The position numbers and the translations under genes were made by a program. From Cafeteria roenbergensis (taxonomy: Eukaryota; Sar; Bigyra; Bicosoecida; Cafeteriaceae): a stretch of 64,000 nucleotides of DNA. Under the pieces are notes generated by a model. That model was not told the origin of the DNA. It saw only the letters and a list, made by a program, of their open reading frames with translations, and did not search any database. How positions within the stretch are numbered: the first letter of the stretch is position 1; the number at the start of each line of letters is the position of its first letter. Location of the stretch: contig VLTN01000011.1 in NCBI GenBank assembly GCA_008330645.1, forward strand, positions 372,001 to 436,000, in the 5' to 3' direction. Positions 1 to 10,057 of this stretch are shown here, piece by piece.

Positions 1-2397
1 GGGCGTGCTGCCCGGCCCGAGCGGACCGAACCCGCCGCTGCCGCTGGGCAAGCCGTCCCCGCCGGCGGCCGCACGAGCCGCAGTGGGGTCTGCGCCGGGA
101 GCGGTCGGCGGCAGCGCCGGCACGGCCACGCCGGCAGCAGCCCCCGGCGACCGCCCGGCGACTCGCGGCTCCTCGAACGACGGGCTGCCCTGGCCCGAAC
201 CCCTGGAAGCCGGCGACGACAGAGGCCCGTGCGATAGCCCCCGCCCCCCGCTGCCGCGCCGCGCCCCAAAGGCCGACCTGCCGGCCGCCAGCGCCGCTTC
301 CCTCGCATCGTCGGCCTCCTGCCTGGCTCTGGCGGCCTCGGCCCGGGCCTCGTCCAGCTGCAGCGTCAGGCGGCGGCACCGCTTGTCAAGCTCTGCCACT
401 TCGTGGCGGAGCCTCTCGCTCTCTGCCGCGGCTGCCACCCCTGTCGTGCTGCCCGGGGCACTCTCACGCGCCTGCTTGAGGGCGGCCTCGCGCCGCTCCA
501 TGCGCATGCGCTTAATCTCCGCCTCCGCGCCCTCCAGCTGGCCCCGCGTCTCCGCCAGGGCCGCCTCCGCCTCCTCGGCCCGCGTCACCGCCGCCTCCTC
601 CGCCTCCACAGCCCCCACCATGGCCTCCTGCTTGCGCCGCAGCGCGGCTTGGCTCGTTTCAAGGCGTCTGGCCAGCGCCTGCTTGGCCTTGTCAGCTGCG
701 TCGGCAGCCAGCTGCGCCTCCTCAATCCTGCCGGACGCCTCAGCCAGCTGCTGCCGCAGCGACGCCGCCGTTGCCTCCGCCCTGTCGCGGCTCCGCTCCG
801 CCTCCTCGCAGCGTTGCTCCGCCTCTGAGAGCGCTGACTCGAGCTCCGAGTGTCCCGCCGCCCCCGCCGCACCGTCGCCGTGGCCGCTGCCACCCGCGTC
901 TGCGCTCCCGCCGCCGCTGCTCCCGCCGCCGCCGCCGCCGCCGCCGCGGGCAGCGTCCGACGCCGCGCTGGCGGCCTCCCTCGCCGCTGCAAGCTCCCGT
1001 CGCAGCGAGTCGGCCTCCTCCTCCGCCTCCGCCAGCCTAGCCTTGACTCGCGTTTCAGCCGCCTCGGCCTCTTCCGCCCGCTGGCGCAGGCGTGCCGACC
1101 CTGCACGGAGTCGCTCGACCTCCTCCGTGACAAGCCTGGCGCGTCGCTCAGACACGTCCACTCTGGTGAGGGCGGCGGCGGCCGCGGCCTTGGCCTCCGC
1201 CAGCGCCTCCTCCGCCGCCGGGTCTGGCCGCCCGCTCCGGGCCTCCTCCGCCTCCTCCGCCCTGGCCTCCGCCTCCTCCGCCTTGGCCTCCGCCTCCTCC
1301 GCCCTGGCCTCCGCCTCCTCCGCCCTGGCCTCCGCCTCCTCCGCCCTGGCCTCCGCCTCCGCGGCGGCATCCTCCGCCTCTCGCAGCTTGGTAGCAGCAG
1401 CGGCGGCGGACGCCGCGGCGTCCGCCGCCGCCTCCTCCCTCGCCGCAGCCACGGCCTCCGCGGCGGCCCGCCCCCCCTCCTCCTCCGCCTGTCGCAGCGC
1501 CGAGGTCAGCCGCTGCCGCTCAGCCTCAAGCTCCTCCGCACGCGCCGTCGCTGCCGCCGCCGCAGCCGCCGATGTCGCGGCTGCCGCTCTCGCTGCCGCG
1601 GCCTCAGTCTCCGCCGCGCGGCGCTGAAGCTCTGCCTCCTCAAGCCGCCCCCTGGCGTCTCGGTGGGCCTCCTCCACCTCCTCGAGCCGCCCCTCAACAC
1701 CCGCAAGCCTGGCCGCGTCCGCCGCTGCCGCCTGCGCCTCAGCTGCCCTCTCCCTCCAATGGTCCCGGTCCGCCTCGGCGATCTCCAGCTGGGAGCGCGA
1801 CACGAGGCGCCCGTCAGCCGATTCGCCGCCGGGGGACCGAGCGCCAGCGCCGGACATCCCCCCGGCTGCGCCGCGTTGCGCGCCGCGCCGACGGCTCGCC
1901 GCCCCGCCTCCGGGCTCACCGTCAGAGCCCTCCTCGTCGGTGTCTGCAAACTGCTCCATTACGCGGCGTGTCTCGGCCAGCGCTGCATCGGCGCGCTCGT
2001 TTGCAGCCGCGGCAGCCTCCCTGAGCCGCCGCATTGCGTCCGCGCTGGCGCTCTCTGCCGCGCGCCTAGCTTCGCGTGCTGCCTTCTCCTTGGCCTCCGC
2101 GATGCGCTGTCCGAAGCGGCTCTCTAGCTCCTCGCGCTGGCGCGCAAGGGCTTCCTCCAGCTGCTCCTGGCGCAGCGGCGAATCGGAGCTCGCGCGCGTC
2201 TCCAGTTCGGCTTCGCGCTCCGCCTCCCGGCGAATCGCTTCGTTGGCCATGTCGGCCAGCCGGCCAGGGGCAGTGGCGGCAGTGAGGTCAGCAAAGAGGC
2301 CGTCCAGCCTCGCCACGCAGTCGTTCAGGATGGCCCTGTCGTCGGTGCCGAGCAGCAACCCCGAGCCATCCGACCCCGGCTCGCCCAATGCATCCAT
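1..2397 (-). CDS. Giant coiled-coil protein, 5' part (3' end beyond window)
   Basis: An open frame runs on the minus strand from an ATG at 2397 to the window edge without a stop, giving at least 799 residues; the C-terminus lies outside. The protein starts MDALGEPGSDG. After about 60 residues it becomes almost pure Ala/Glu/Arg heptad sequence, broken by an acidic and Gly-rich patch (DTDEEGSDGEPGG) near residue 150. Around positions 1262-1363 the coil consists of near-perfect AEEAEAR heptads encoded by a 21-bp tandem repeat. I do not recognise a family. Composition suggests a long rod such as a cytoskeletal, basal-body or cortical scaffold protein, which is inference. It resembles the coiled-coil genes at 5899-9774 and 10058-20788. 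Its start faces the nucleotidyltransferase gene at 2809, so the two probably share an upstream region. Long open frames on the opposite strand here reflect composition. Confidence 0.7.
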   Translation of the reverse strand, partial: MDALGEPGSDGSGLLLGTDDRAILNDCVARLDGLFADLTAATAPGRLADMANEAIRREAEREAELETRASSDSPLRQEQLEEALARQREELESRFGQRIAEAKEKAAREARRAAESASADAMRRLREAAAAANERADAALAETRRVMEQFADTDEEGSDGEPGGGAASRRRGAQRGAAGGMSGAGARSPGGESADGRLVSRSQLEIAEADRDHWRERAAEAQAAAADAARLAGVEGRLEEVEEAHRDARGRLEEAELQRRAAETEAAAARAAAATSAAAAAAATARAEELEAERQRLTSALRQAEEEGGRAAAEAVAAAREEAAADAAASAAAAATKLREAEDAAAEAEARAEEAEARAEEAEARAEEAEAKAEEAEARAEEAEEARSGRPDPAAEEALAEAKAAAAAALTRVDVSERRARLVTEEVERLRAGSARLRQRAEEAEAAETRVKARLAEAEEEADSLRRELAAAREAASAASDAARGGGGGGGGSSGGGSADAGGSGHGDGAAGAAGHSELESALSEAEQRCEEAERSRDRAEATAASLRQQLAEASGRIEEAQLAADAADKAKQALARRLETSQAALRRKQEAMVGAVEAEEAAVTRAEEAEAALAETRGQLEGAEAEIKRMRMERREAALKQARESAPGSTTGVAAAAESERLRHEVAELDKRCRRLTLQLDEARAEAARARQEADDAREAALAAGRSAFGARRGSGGRGLSHGPLSSPASRGSGQGSPSFEEPRVAGRSPGAAAGVAVPALPPTAPGADPTAARAAAGGDGLPSGSGGFGPLGPGSTP
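1262..1363 (-). repeat. 21-bp tandem repeat coding coiled-coil heptads
   Basis: About 4.5 copies of a 21-bp unit, on the plus strand ctggcctccgcctcctccgc plus one c, lie in direct tandem; one copy starts with t instead of c. The unit encodes seven residues of the minus-strand protein (AEEAEAR or AEEAEAK), exactly one coiled-coil heptad, so the rod can lengthen by whole heptads through slippage. Confidence 0.85.
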
Positions 2398-2808
2398 TCC
2401 GGTAGCCACCACGCACCTGGGAAGACAAAGGCAGCGCCTCTCGCCCGGCGCAGGCGGGCAGCGCAAGGCCGAGAGCGTCCGGCGCGCCGCGGCAAGCCGG
2501 GTGCGCAAGCTGCCGCTCGGCCGGAGCAACGGCCGCAAGTCGGCTCTGTCGCCGCAAACTTGGGCTTGGCTGAGGGCGCCAGCTCGGAAGCCAGCGGCGG
2601 TCGATTCAAGGCCGCGCGTGGCGGTACCGCTGTGCTCGAGGCGAGAAGACTCGTGGTGCATCGCCTCTCCACGGGTGGAGGCCAAGCTCGCGCCCGGCTG
2701 GACCGACCCAGGGACGAAAAAAATCAGATTCCCGCGCAACAAAACCAATTCACTCTCTGCCGGGGCGTCGGTGCTGCTGCCCTGCACTCAGAACCTTGCA
2801 GCTCAGGC
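2398..2808. other. Divergent intergenic region (shared upstream region)
   Basis: This 411-bp stretch lies between the start of the minus-strand coiled-coil gene and the start of the plus-strand nucleotidyltransferase gene. It should hold both 5' UTRs and a bidirectional promoter. It is GC-rich except for an A-rich block at about 2717-2750 that includes a CCAAT pentamer. The nucleotidyltransferase frame stays open back to 2560, but that extension shows no conserved features, so I treat it as non-coding. Confidence 0.5.
2745..2749 (+). promoter_or_regulatory. CCAAT-box-like motif
   Basis: A CCAAT pentamer sits in the only A-rich patch of the divergent region, 60 bp before the nucleotidyltransferase ATG. 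It matches the CCAAT box bound by NF-Y in many eukaryotes. A five-base match can easily be chance. Confidence 0.2.
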
Positions 2809-5250
2809 ATGGCAGACGCATCCAGCGGCCACGAGGAAGCCCCTCCCGACGAGGACTCCGTCGGCCCGCCCGACTTCGCCGGACTGACCGAGGCCATGCG
2901 CCAACTGGGCTCGGTCAAGGACGAGGCAAGTGGCCTGGCCTGCTTGTCCCGCCTGCGCGAGTGCTTGGCCAGCGTAACAGCGATTTCAGACGAGGCTCTT
3001 TGGGAAGCAGCCTTTGATGGGCTCGTAGCGGGGAGTATCGCGGCTGTCCCGTCCGAGGCGGCCCCGTTGTATGCAGCGCTGAAGAAGCTCACCATAAAGC
3101 TGCATGCCAACAAGCTGAAGAAGACTGTCCGGGATGTCGGTTCGCCCGAATTTACCAAGGGTGTTGTTGGCATCATCCGCCAGCTGGAGAGGAGCCCCGC
3201 CGGGCGCTGCAAATGGGTCAAGCCCAAGCTGACCCGCGCGAACCAGTATTTCCGATCCCAGGCCCGAAGGCTTCTGCCCGACGACGACTCCGACTCCCCG
3301 TCGCCACCCCCAAGTGGTCCGGCAGAACGGCGTCGGGCCAAGGCGCGCGGGGCGCGGGCCAGTGCCGCGACTGCCGAGCACGCGGCCGTGGAGGGAGCTC
3401 CGGCCTGGCCCGTCGCTGGTTGGGAGACCTCTCCCCACAGCGCAGCCGCCCCAGCTGCCACTCGCGACGCGCGGCACGGCATGTCCGAGGGTGCAGATGC
3501 GTCTCTGACCAAGGCAGCCATGGACATCGCAAGGATGGCCTTGGCAACCCCCGAGCGCGTGGATGAGTATCTTGCGATTGCCGCGGAGCTGCAAGCAGTT
3601 GCACGCCGCCTCTGTCGCGGCTCTGGGCACCGCGTGGCCCTCTACGGCAGTGTTGCCACCGGCCTTGCATCCGCCACGTCCGACCTGGACTGCGTGTTCG
3701 TGGGGTCTGGCGCGCGCGCCTCCATGACCGCAGACGACGTTCGCGACGAGGCGCGAGAGCGCGGCGGCAAGTCCCGCCGCCGAGGGGTCTTCGCGGCACC
3801 CCCTGTGAGCCCGCCTCGCTCGCCGGGAAGGAGTTGCGCCCCTGAGCCCCCGGCTGCCTCGCACACGCGCGGGCCTTCACCTCGGCTCTCAGCGCGAGCA
3901 CGGCGTGGGCTCGCTCCCGTCCGTCCATGGCCACCTTGTGCGCCCCCGCCCCTGCCCTCTGGTGCGACGCGACCCCGCAGCCGATGAGGAACCTCGAGCG
4001 AGAGCTCACCAAGGGCTCACCCACGGCGTTCCGCGTGGTCGAGGCCATTGGGTTTGCTCGAATCCCCATCCTCCGGCTCGTGCACACGCCCACCAAGACG
4101 GACATTGATTTGTCCTTCAACTCCGTCGTCGGTGAGACACAGCCCGCGGCATGCCAGTCGCTCTTGCTTGCATGATGCAGCCGAGCGAGCCATCGCGATC
4201 GCCGGAGCGCGTGCCGGCGCCATCGCCGGAGCGCGTGCCGGCGCCGTTACCGATGCTGGCGCGGCCTCCTACTGACTCGCCATCCCACCGCCCACGCTGC
4301 CTCCGCCCGCCGCAGGCGTGCACAACTCCCGGCTGCTTCACTCGTACGTGTGCTTCGACATGCTCAATCGAGTGGCGCCGCTCGTCACGCTTGTGAAGCG
4401 CTGGGCCAAGGCCCGCAGAATCAACGACTCCTCCCGGGACACGCTTAGCTCCTTCGCGTACACGCTCATGGTCGTGTTCTTCCTGCAGCAGCGCGGCGTG
4501 CTGCCCAACCTGCAGGCGCCGGGGCTGCTGCGGGCCTACGAGCGCTGGCGCGGTGCGCCCATGCCCGCAGTCACAGTACACGGCTTCAAGCTGCGGTACT
4601 GCGCGGACGAAGAATTCTTGGGAAAGCTCGCAGAGGTGAGGGGGCGCGATGCCAGCCGCACCGGGGCGCGCGCGGGGGGGGGGCGCGGGGGGGGGGCGGG
4701 GATCGGGGCAGCGGCTGCTCGGATGTTGGTTCGGGCTTAGGTTTGCGGAGGTGGCCGGCCAGCCCGGCGCGCTGGTTGGCCGCGAGGTCACAGGGAAGGC
4801 GGGAAGCCTGTGCGTTGTGGGGCCGGCTACTAGCGCGTCCCATTGCTAGTGCACGCTACCCGCCGCGTCCGCCCCTTCGCGCTCGAGCTTCGGCCGCAGT
4901 TCCGTCTGGAGAGCAGAAGGTTCTCGACTGAGAGCATCGGCTCGCTGCTGCTCGGCTTCTTCACCTACTACGCCAGCGTTTTCGACTGGGAGCAGCACGC
5001 AGTGTCTGTGCGCCTTGGGCGCCCGCGCCCTCGCAAGGGCTGGGAGGCGGGCGTGCGCGGTCGCATGGGCATTGAAGACCCCTTCGAGAACGAGCGCGAC
5101 CTGTGCGCCACGCTTGGCAAGAACGGCCGCCTCCGGGGGCAAGAGCGCATCTTTAGCGAGCTAGGCCGTGCGCGCGACATTCTTATGCGTGGCATGTCAG
5201 GTGGCGCTGGCGAGCTCGGCGCGGTGTTGGAGGAGCTGCTTGGCAAGTGA
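2809..5250 (+). CDS. Non-canonical poly(A) polymerase / terminal nucleotidyltransferase (TRF4/TUTase type)
   Basis: Predicted exons are 2809-3804, 3981-4131, 4316-4635 and 4900-5250, giving 605 residues; all phases close and all introns are GTGAG...CAG. The enzyme would add A or U residues to RNA 3' ends. Exon 1 carries the polymerase-beta-type signature YGSVATGLASATSDLD, with metal-binding Asp at about 292 and 294. Exon 2 holds the third acidic strand TDIDLSFN (Asp about 375) after RIPILRL, matching TRF4/PAPD5 and Cid1 families. Exons 3 and 4 form the central and PAP-associated domains (VKRWAKARRIND, SIGSLLLGFFTYY, IEDPFE). About 230 residues precede the catalytic part: an alpha-helical segment and a Ser/Pro-rich basic linker that I do not recognise. 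RNA choice and location (nucleus or cytosol) cannot be read from sequence. Exon 1 might end slightly differently, because the region before 3805 is poorly conserved. Confidence 0.85.
4198..4245 (+). repeat. Two exact 24-bp copies inside an intron
   Basis: The 24-bp unit beginning atcgccggagcgcgtgcc occurs twice without a mismatch in the second intron of the nucleotidyltransferase gene. It looks like a simple local duplication. Confidence 0.85.
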
Positions 5251-5898
5251 GCCAGGCGACAGGTTGTCGGGGCGACTGCGCGCGCTTCGGCCTCGCCCTG
5301 GCTTGTTGGCTGAATCCTTTTACGCATGCTCTGGATGCACGGCCCGTGGTGCGGGAACCACGCGCTTCCCTCATCGGCAGCGTCGCGAACAACGGCAAAT
5401 CGCAACAACGCATTCATTTCCAGTCAAGTTGGGGGCGTGCACCGCCCACACGGACCCAAGCGAGCGCGCAGCAGACGGCACGCTGCATTCCAGCCGGCAG
5501 CCCTCGGCCTGTGCCCAGTGGGCGCGCTGAGAGTGCCCGCACGTTTGGGGAGAGTCGCAAGGGCAGAGCAGCCGTTGAGCTGCATCCGGCTCGCTGGCTG
5601 CAATCGGCCGGAGCCCGCGCACCTGGCGCCCGCAGGCAGGGAAGCGCCGCCCCGGGGGGCGAAGGGTCGTCCCGCGCACTTGGGCCTGGCTGGGATGCGC
5701 GGGCAGGGCAGCGGCTTCGAGGCCCCGAGGGCGGGGCCAACGGGGTATGCGTCCGCGCCCGTGTCCGCGCGGCGCTCGTTCAGGGCCGCAGGACTGTCCC
5801 AGCCCGCGACGATCAGCCCCCCCGGCACCCCGAGTGGTGGTGGCTCGGCTGGCGCGCCGGCTGTCGCTGCAGGCTTGCCGCAGTCGCCTGGCAACGGC
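5251..5898. other. Intergenic region, possible 5' leader of the next gene
   Basis: These 648 bp separate two plus-strand genes. The frame of the downstream coiled-coil gene stays open back to about 5326, so a longer N-terminus cannot be excluded. The translated stretch, however, is Pro/Gly/Arg-rich and lacks the coiled-coil pattern that begins at 5899. I see no RNA gene or clear promoter motif. Confidence 0.4.
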
Positions 5899-8800
5899 AT
5901 GGCCGCCTTTTCTGACCAGATCAACCGCACCTGGCACATGATCCAGCAGAAGACGGAGGAGCTCGAGGCCGCCAAGGCGGAGAGCAAGCGCGTGGCCGCT
6001 TTGCTGGAAGCGGCCAATGCCGAGCTGGCCCGCGTCAAGAGCGCCGAGCGCGAGGCGAAGAGCTCGTTGCGGCAAATGGCCGAGAGCTCGGCGCAGCAGG
6101 AGGCCGAGCTGAGGGCCGCCAACCGCTTCCGGGCGGACCTGGAGCGCCGCATGGCCGAGGCCGAGGCGGATGCCCAGCGCGCCAGGGAGGCCACGCGCGA
6201 GGCCTCGAACCACCGCGATTTCGCCAGGAGGGAGCTCGAGGAGCGCCTGAGGCGGGCGGAGGCCGCCGAGGAGGAGGCCCGCGCTGAGGCCGAGCGGGCG
6301 CGGGCAGACGCTGCGGATGCCGTGGCCATGGCGGACGAGGCGGGGGGCGAGACGGCGGAGGCGGAGGAGCGGGTCAAGGCCGCGGAGGCGGCGAAACAAA
6401 GGGCCGAGGCTGCGGCCGCGGAGGCCGAGGAGCAGGAGGCTGCCGCCACGCGGCGCGTGCGCGCCCTGGAGGAGGCCGTGGCGACGGCACGCGCTGACAA
6501 GGCGAGCGTGGGGCGGGAGCTGGCCGAGTGCCAGTCTGAGGCCCGCCGGCTCCTGAGCGCGCTGAGAGACGAGGCGGCGCTCCGCCAGCGGGCAGAGGCG
6601 GCGGCCGGTCACGGGGAGGCCAGGGCGAGGGAAGCGGAGGCCGCCTCAGCAAAGGCGGAGGCGGCGGCCCAGGCCTCGAGACAGCAGCTCGCCGAGCTGC
6701 GGAGCGAGGTGGGCTCGCTTCGAGCCGAGACGGACGGCGCGAGGCGGGCTGCGGCGGACCGCGTTCGCGAGCTCAGCGAGGAGGCCGAGAAGCTGAGGGC
6801 GGACGTTGCCGCTGCCAAGGCGGAGGCGGAGGCCAAGGCCGCGGCTGCCAAAACTGCCGCCGAGGCCAAGGCGGCCGAGGCGGTGCGGGCGGCCGAGGAG
6901 CGCGCTAGCGCCAGCGGGGAGGAGCTTGCCGCCGCGCGGTCGGCCATGGAGTCCGCCAACGCGGAGCTGGAACGAGTCCGCGACCAGCTGACGGCGCGGG
7001 AGGCGCGCCAGCGCGAGCTGGTGCGGGCCATGGAAGAGCAGCTGGAGGCGCAGCGCGGCCAGGTGGAGGGCGCCAGGCGGGCGTCGTCGGACGCGGTGCG
7101 GCAGGCGGAGCAGGCCAAGGCGGAGCAGCGGGCGGCCGAGGAGGAGGCCGAGGAGGCGCGGGAGGAGGTGGAGCGCCTCAAGGACTCCCTGCAGGATAAG
7201 ATTCGGGAGGCTGCAGAGCGGAGCGAGGCGCAGCGTGCAGAGCTGCAGGTCGCGGCGAGGGCGCGCGAGACCGCCGAGGCGGCGCTGCGCGAGGCCAAGG
7301 ACGCGGCAGGGCGCGAGCACGCGGGGATGGCGGAGGCGGCGCAGCGAGAGATCGAGGGGCTGCGCAAGGACCTGGCTGGGCTGGTGGAGGAGCTGGGCGA
7401 GGCCGAGGAGGGGCGGGAGAGAGCGCTGCGGCAGGCGGAGGAGGCTGCCAGGGCGGCCGAGGAGGCGGAGGCGCGGAGCGCGCGGTTCGAGGCGGACCTG
7501 GGGGCGGCTAGGCAGGAGGCCGCTCGGCGGGAGGAGGCCGCCAGGGGGGAGCTGGAGGCGGCGAGAGAGGAGGCCAAGGCCGCGGCGGCGGGAAGGGAGG
7601 CTGCCCGTGAGGAGGCGGCCGCGCTGCGGGGCCGGCTCGAGGCAGCGGAGGCGCGGCTTGAGGACGCGGCCAATCGCATTCGAGAGACGCAGGAGGCGGC
7701 GAGCGGCGCGGTGGCGCGCGGGGGGGAGGCCGAGGCCGCGGCCCGGGCCGCGGCCGAGGACGCAGAGGCGCGGGCTGAGGCGCTGGCGGCGCGGCTGGAG
7801 GCGGTGCGGGGGGAGATGGAGGCGGCGCACGAAGAGGCCGCAGCGATGCAGGAGGCGGCGGAGCGGCAGAGGAGGGAGGCGTCCCGGGCCAAGGGGGAGG
7901 CCGAGGACGCGTGGCGCGAGATTCGGCGCTTAGAGGGCGAGGTGGAGGCCGTGAGGGCGGCGGAGGCGGCAGCGCGGCGGGACGCGGACGCCATTCGCCG
8001 ATCGACCGAGGCACACTCCAGCCACGCCACCGCGGAGGCCCAGCGGGTGCAGGCCGGCGCGCGCGCGGCCGCCGAGGAGTCGGAGCGGTGGCGGCGGCGG
8101 GCCGCGGAGCTGGAGGACGAGTGCGAGAGCATGCGCGCGCAGCTCGGCCACGCGAACAGGCGCGCCGCCCGCATGCAGCGGGAGGCCGAAGCGCTGCGGC
8201 GCGTGGAGCAGCAGCTCACGTCCAGAGGCAGGCGCGCCGGCGGGGCCGGCGGCGGGGCAGTGGGCGGCAGGGGCGGCCCCGGCGGGCTTGCCACGGCTGC
8301 GTCAACAAGGTCCGATTGGACCACGGGGGGGCTCCTCTCAGCCGCGGGGGGCGCGAGCAGGGGCGGGCGGGACGGCGCCGCGCACACACCCGCGCGCAGG
8401 GACGGCGGCGGCGGCAGCGTGGTGAGTAGCGAGGGCGGGTTCGGCGAGCCGCCGCACTCCCCCCTCGACCACCAGGCAAGCTCGCCCGGGGGCTGGGGGG
8501 CCGCCCACGCCTGGGCGCACGGGCCGACCAGCGGGGGGGGCAGCGCCAGTGCCGGGGGAGGAGGGGGCGCGGCGATGGCAACCCGGGGCGGCAGCGGCGT
8601 GGCCGCCAGGTCGGCTGCCCGCACGGCAGTGTCGGCAGAGGACTCCCGGGACGCGCGGGTGGGCCGGGCGGAGGGAGCCTTGGCGCGGACGGGGAGCGGA
8701 CGGCTGCCTGCGATGGGGAGCGCGGCGGACGGGGCGCCGGGCGGCGGCGGCGGCGGCGGCGGCGGTCGCCAGGACCTGGCAGCGACGCTGCCGCCGCGCC

Positions 8801-9774
8801 TGCACAGCCGGTCCGACGCGGGCAGCGACGCGGGCCGCTCGGATGACGTCACGGCTGGGCTGCGGGTGGGCGTCCCAGGGTCCTCCTTCCCAGGCAGCCG
8901 CGGCTCAGGGAGGGGGGGCCTCCCGCCGCTGCCCGACGGCGTGACGCCGCCGGCGACGGTGCCCGAGGGGGCAGGGATGATGATGACAGGTGGGGCGAGT
9001 GCGTGGCAGCAGCACCAGCACCTGGGGCGAGAGGGGGGCAGGGGGGGCGGCGGCGATGGCGGAGGGTATGGCGGCGGCGGAGATGGCGGAGGGTATGGCG
9101 GCGGCGGCGATGGCGGAGGGTATGGCGGCGGCGGCTCTGCCTCCGCGCAGCGCGCCATTGACAGGGCCGCAGCCTTGCTTGCGGCGCGAGGTGGCCTGGG
9201 AGACGGCGGGTCCAGCCGCGGCAGCGATGCTGCCCCACGCGACGGGCAGACGCCGCCCGCCGGCGCGCCGCACAGCGCTGCTGACCGCGGGGGCGGTGCC
9301 TGGCACTCGCAGCGAGCGGCGGAGGGCGGCAACGAGCGCGGCCCCAGGGCTGGCCGGCTCCCGGCCCCTGGTGCCGGCGTCCAGTCAGCTGACTGGGGGC
9401 TCGCGGGGTCCGCTGCGGCCGCGGGGAGCATTCGGCCGAGCCCGGCGCGGTCCGCTGCGCCCCCCCAGCGCGGCATATCCGGAGCAGGAAAGCCCACGCT
9501 CTCGTCGACAGCCCGCGGCGGCAGTGCGGCTGGCCAGGGAACTGCTGCTGGCGGTGGCGGTGGCACTGGCCGGGGCAATGGCGACGGCGATGATGATGAT
9601 GACGAGGAGGAGGAGGAGGATGCAGCCACGCTGGCTGCGAGGAGCGCTTGGCACACAGAGCAGCGGCGGCTGCAGCAGCTCGCGGCGGCACGGCAGAAGC
9701 AGGCGGAGGAGGCCGCGGCGCACCGAGCCGAGGCGCAAGCGATGCAGCTGCTGCGCAGCAACAAGCGACAGTGA
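5899..9774 (+). CDS. Large coiled-coil protein with Gly-rich C-terminal part
   Basis: A single exon of 1,291 residues from MAAFSDQINRTWHMIQQKTE. I chose this ATG because heptad sequence starts at once; in-frame ATGs upstream (for example near 5695) precede low-complexity sequence. Residues about 15-780 form one long Ala/Glu/Arg coiled coil with few breaks. Residues about 780-1200 are Gly/Ser/Arg/Pro-rich and probably disordered, including three tandem copies of GDGGGYGGG (9049-9131). An acidic run (DDDDDEEEEE) near 9590 is followed by a short basic helical tail ending NKRQ. I do not recognise a family; a filamentous scaffold role is inference from composition. It is convergent with the giant coiled-coil gene at 10058-20788, with 283 bp between the two stops. 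Confidence 0.65.
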   Translation: MAAFSDQINRTWHMIQQKTEELEAAKAESKRVAALLEAANAELARVKSAEREAKSSLRQMAESSAQQEAELRAANRFRADLERRMAEAEADAQRAREATREASNHRDFARRELEERLRRAEAAEEEARAEAERARADAADAVAMADEAGGETAEAEERVKAAEAAKQRAEAAAAEAEEQEAAATRRVRALEEAVATARADKASVGRELAECQSEARRLLSALRDEAALRQRAEAAAGHGEARAREAEAASAKAEAAAQASRQQLAELRSEVGSLRAETDGARRAAADRVRELSEEAEKLRADVAAAKAEAEAKAAAAKTAAEAKAAEAVRAAEERASASGEELAAARSAMESANAELERVRDQLTAREARQRELVRAMEEQLEAQRGQVEGARRASSDAVRQAEQAKAEQRAAEEEAEEAREEVERLKDSLQDKIREAAERSEAQRAELQVAARARETAEAALREAKDAAGREHAGMAEAAQREIEGLRKDLAGLVEELGEAEEGRERALRQAEEAARAAEEAEARSARFEADLGAARQEAARREEAARGELEAAREEAKAAAAGREAAREEAAALRGRLEAAEARLEDAANRIRETQEAASGAVARGGEAEAAARAAAEDAEARAEALAARLEAVRGEMEAAHEEAAAMQEAAERQRREASRAKGEAEDAWREIRRLEGEVEAVRAAEAAARRDADAIRRSTEAHSSHATAEAQRVQAGARAAAEESERWRRRAAELEDECESMRAQLGHANRRAARMQREAEALRRVEQQLTSRGRRAGGAGGGAVGGRGGPGGLATAASTRSDWTTGGLLSAAGGASRGGRDGAAHTPARRDGGGGSVVSSEGGFGEPPHSPLDHQASSPGGWGAAHAWAHGPTSGGGSASAGGGGGAAMATRGGSGVAARSAARTAVSAEDSRDARVGRAEGALARTGSGRLPAMGSAADGAPGGGGGGGGGRQDLAATLPPRLHSRSDAGSDAGRSDDVTAGLRVGVPGSSFPGSRGSGRGGLPPLPDGVTPPATVPEGAGMMMTGGASAWQQHQHLGREGGRGGGGDGGGYGGGGDGGGYGGGGDGGGYGGGGSASAQRAIDRAAALLAARGGLGDGGSSRGSDAAPRDGQTPPAGAPHSAADRGGGAWHSQRAAEGGNERGPRAGRLPAPGAGVQSADWGLAGSAAAAGSIRPSPARSAAPPQRGISGAGKPTLSSTARGGSAAGQGTAAGGGGGTGRGNGDGDDDDDEEEEEDAATLAARSAWHTEQRRLQQLAAARQKQAEEAAAHRAEAQAMQLLRSNKRQ
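9049..9131 (+). repeat. 27-bp tandem repeat coding Gly/Tyr-rich nonapeptides
   Basis: Three copies of a 27-bp unit containing gatggcggagggtatggcgg lie in tandem and encode GDGGGYGGG repeats in the disordered tail of the coiled-coil protein. Third-position changes distinguish the copies. Confidence 0.8.
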
Positions 9775-10057
9775 CCCCGCCAGTGACCCCGCTCGGCCTG
9801 GCGTTGGGGCCCAGGCTGAGCCGGCAAGGCCCCGCCCGTTGCGTGTGATTCGCGTGCGTGGATTCCTGCTTCACACGTTGCATGTCTCGAATCGGGGGGG
9901 CGGCATCGCGGCGCTGCGACAGAGCGTTTGATCCATGTGTGCGCGCTTCCACAGTCGCGGGCGACCACCTGGGGGGCTGGAGCTCTCCCGTAGCGAGGCA
10001 GCCATGGACTATGTTGCTCCCACGCACAATGACACGCACCGCGCAATGCAGCAATGA

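Noticed and set aside
5326-5898. 191-residue N-terminal extension of the coiled-coil protein
   Set aside because: It is Pro/Gly/Arg-rich and outside the coiled-coil pattern. It could be real but is better read as leader; the region is described separately.
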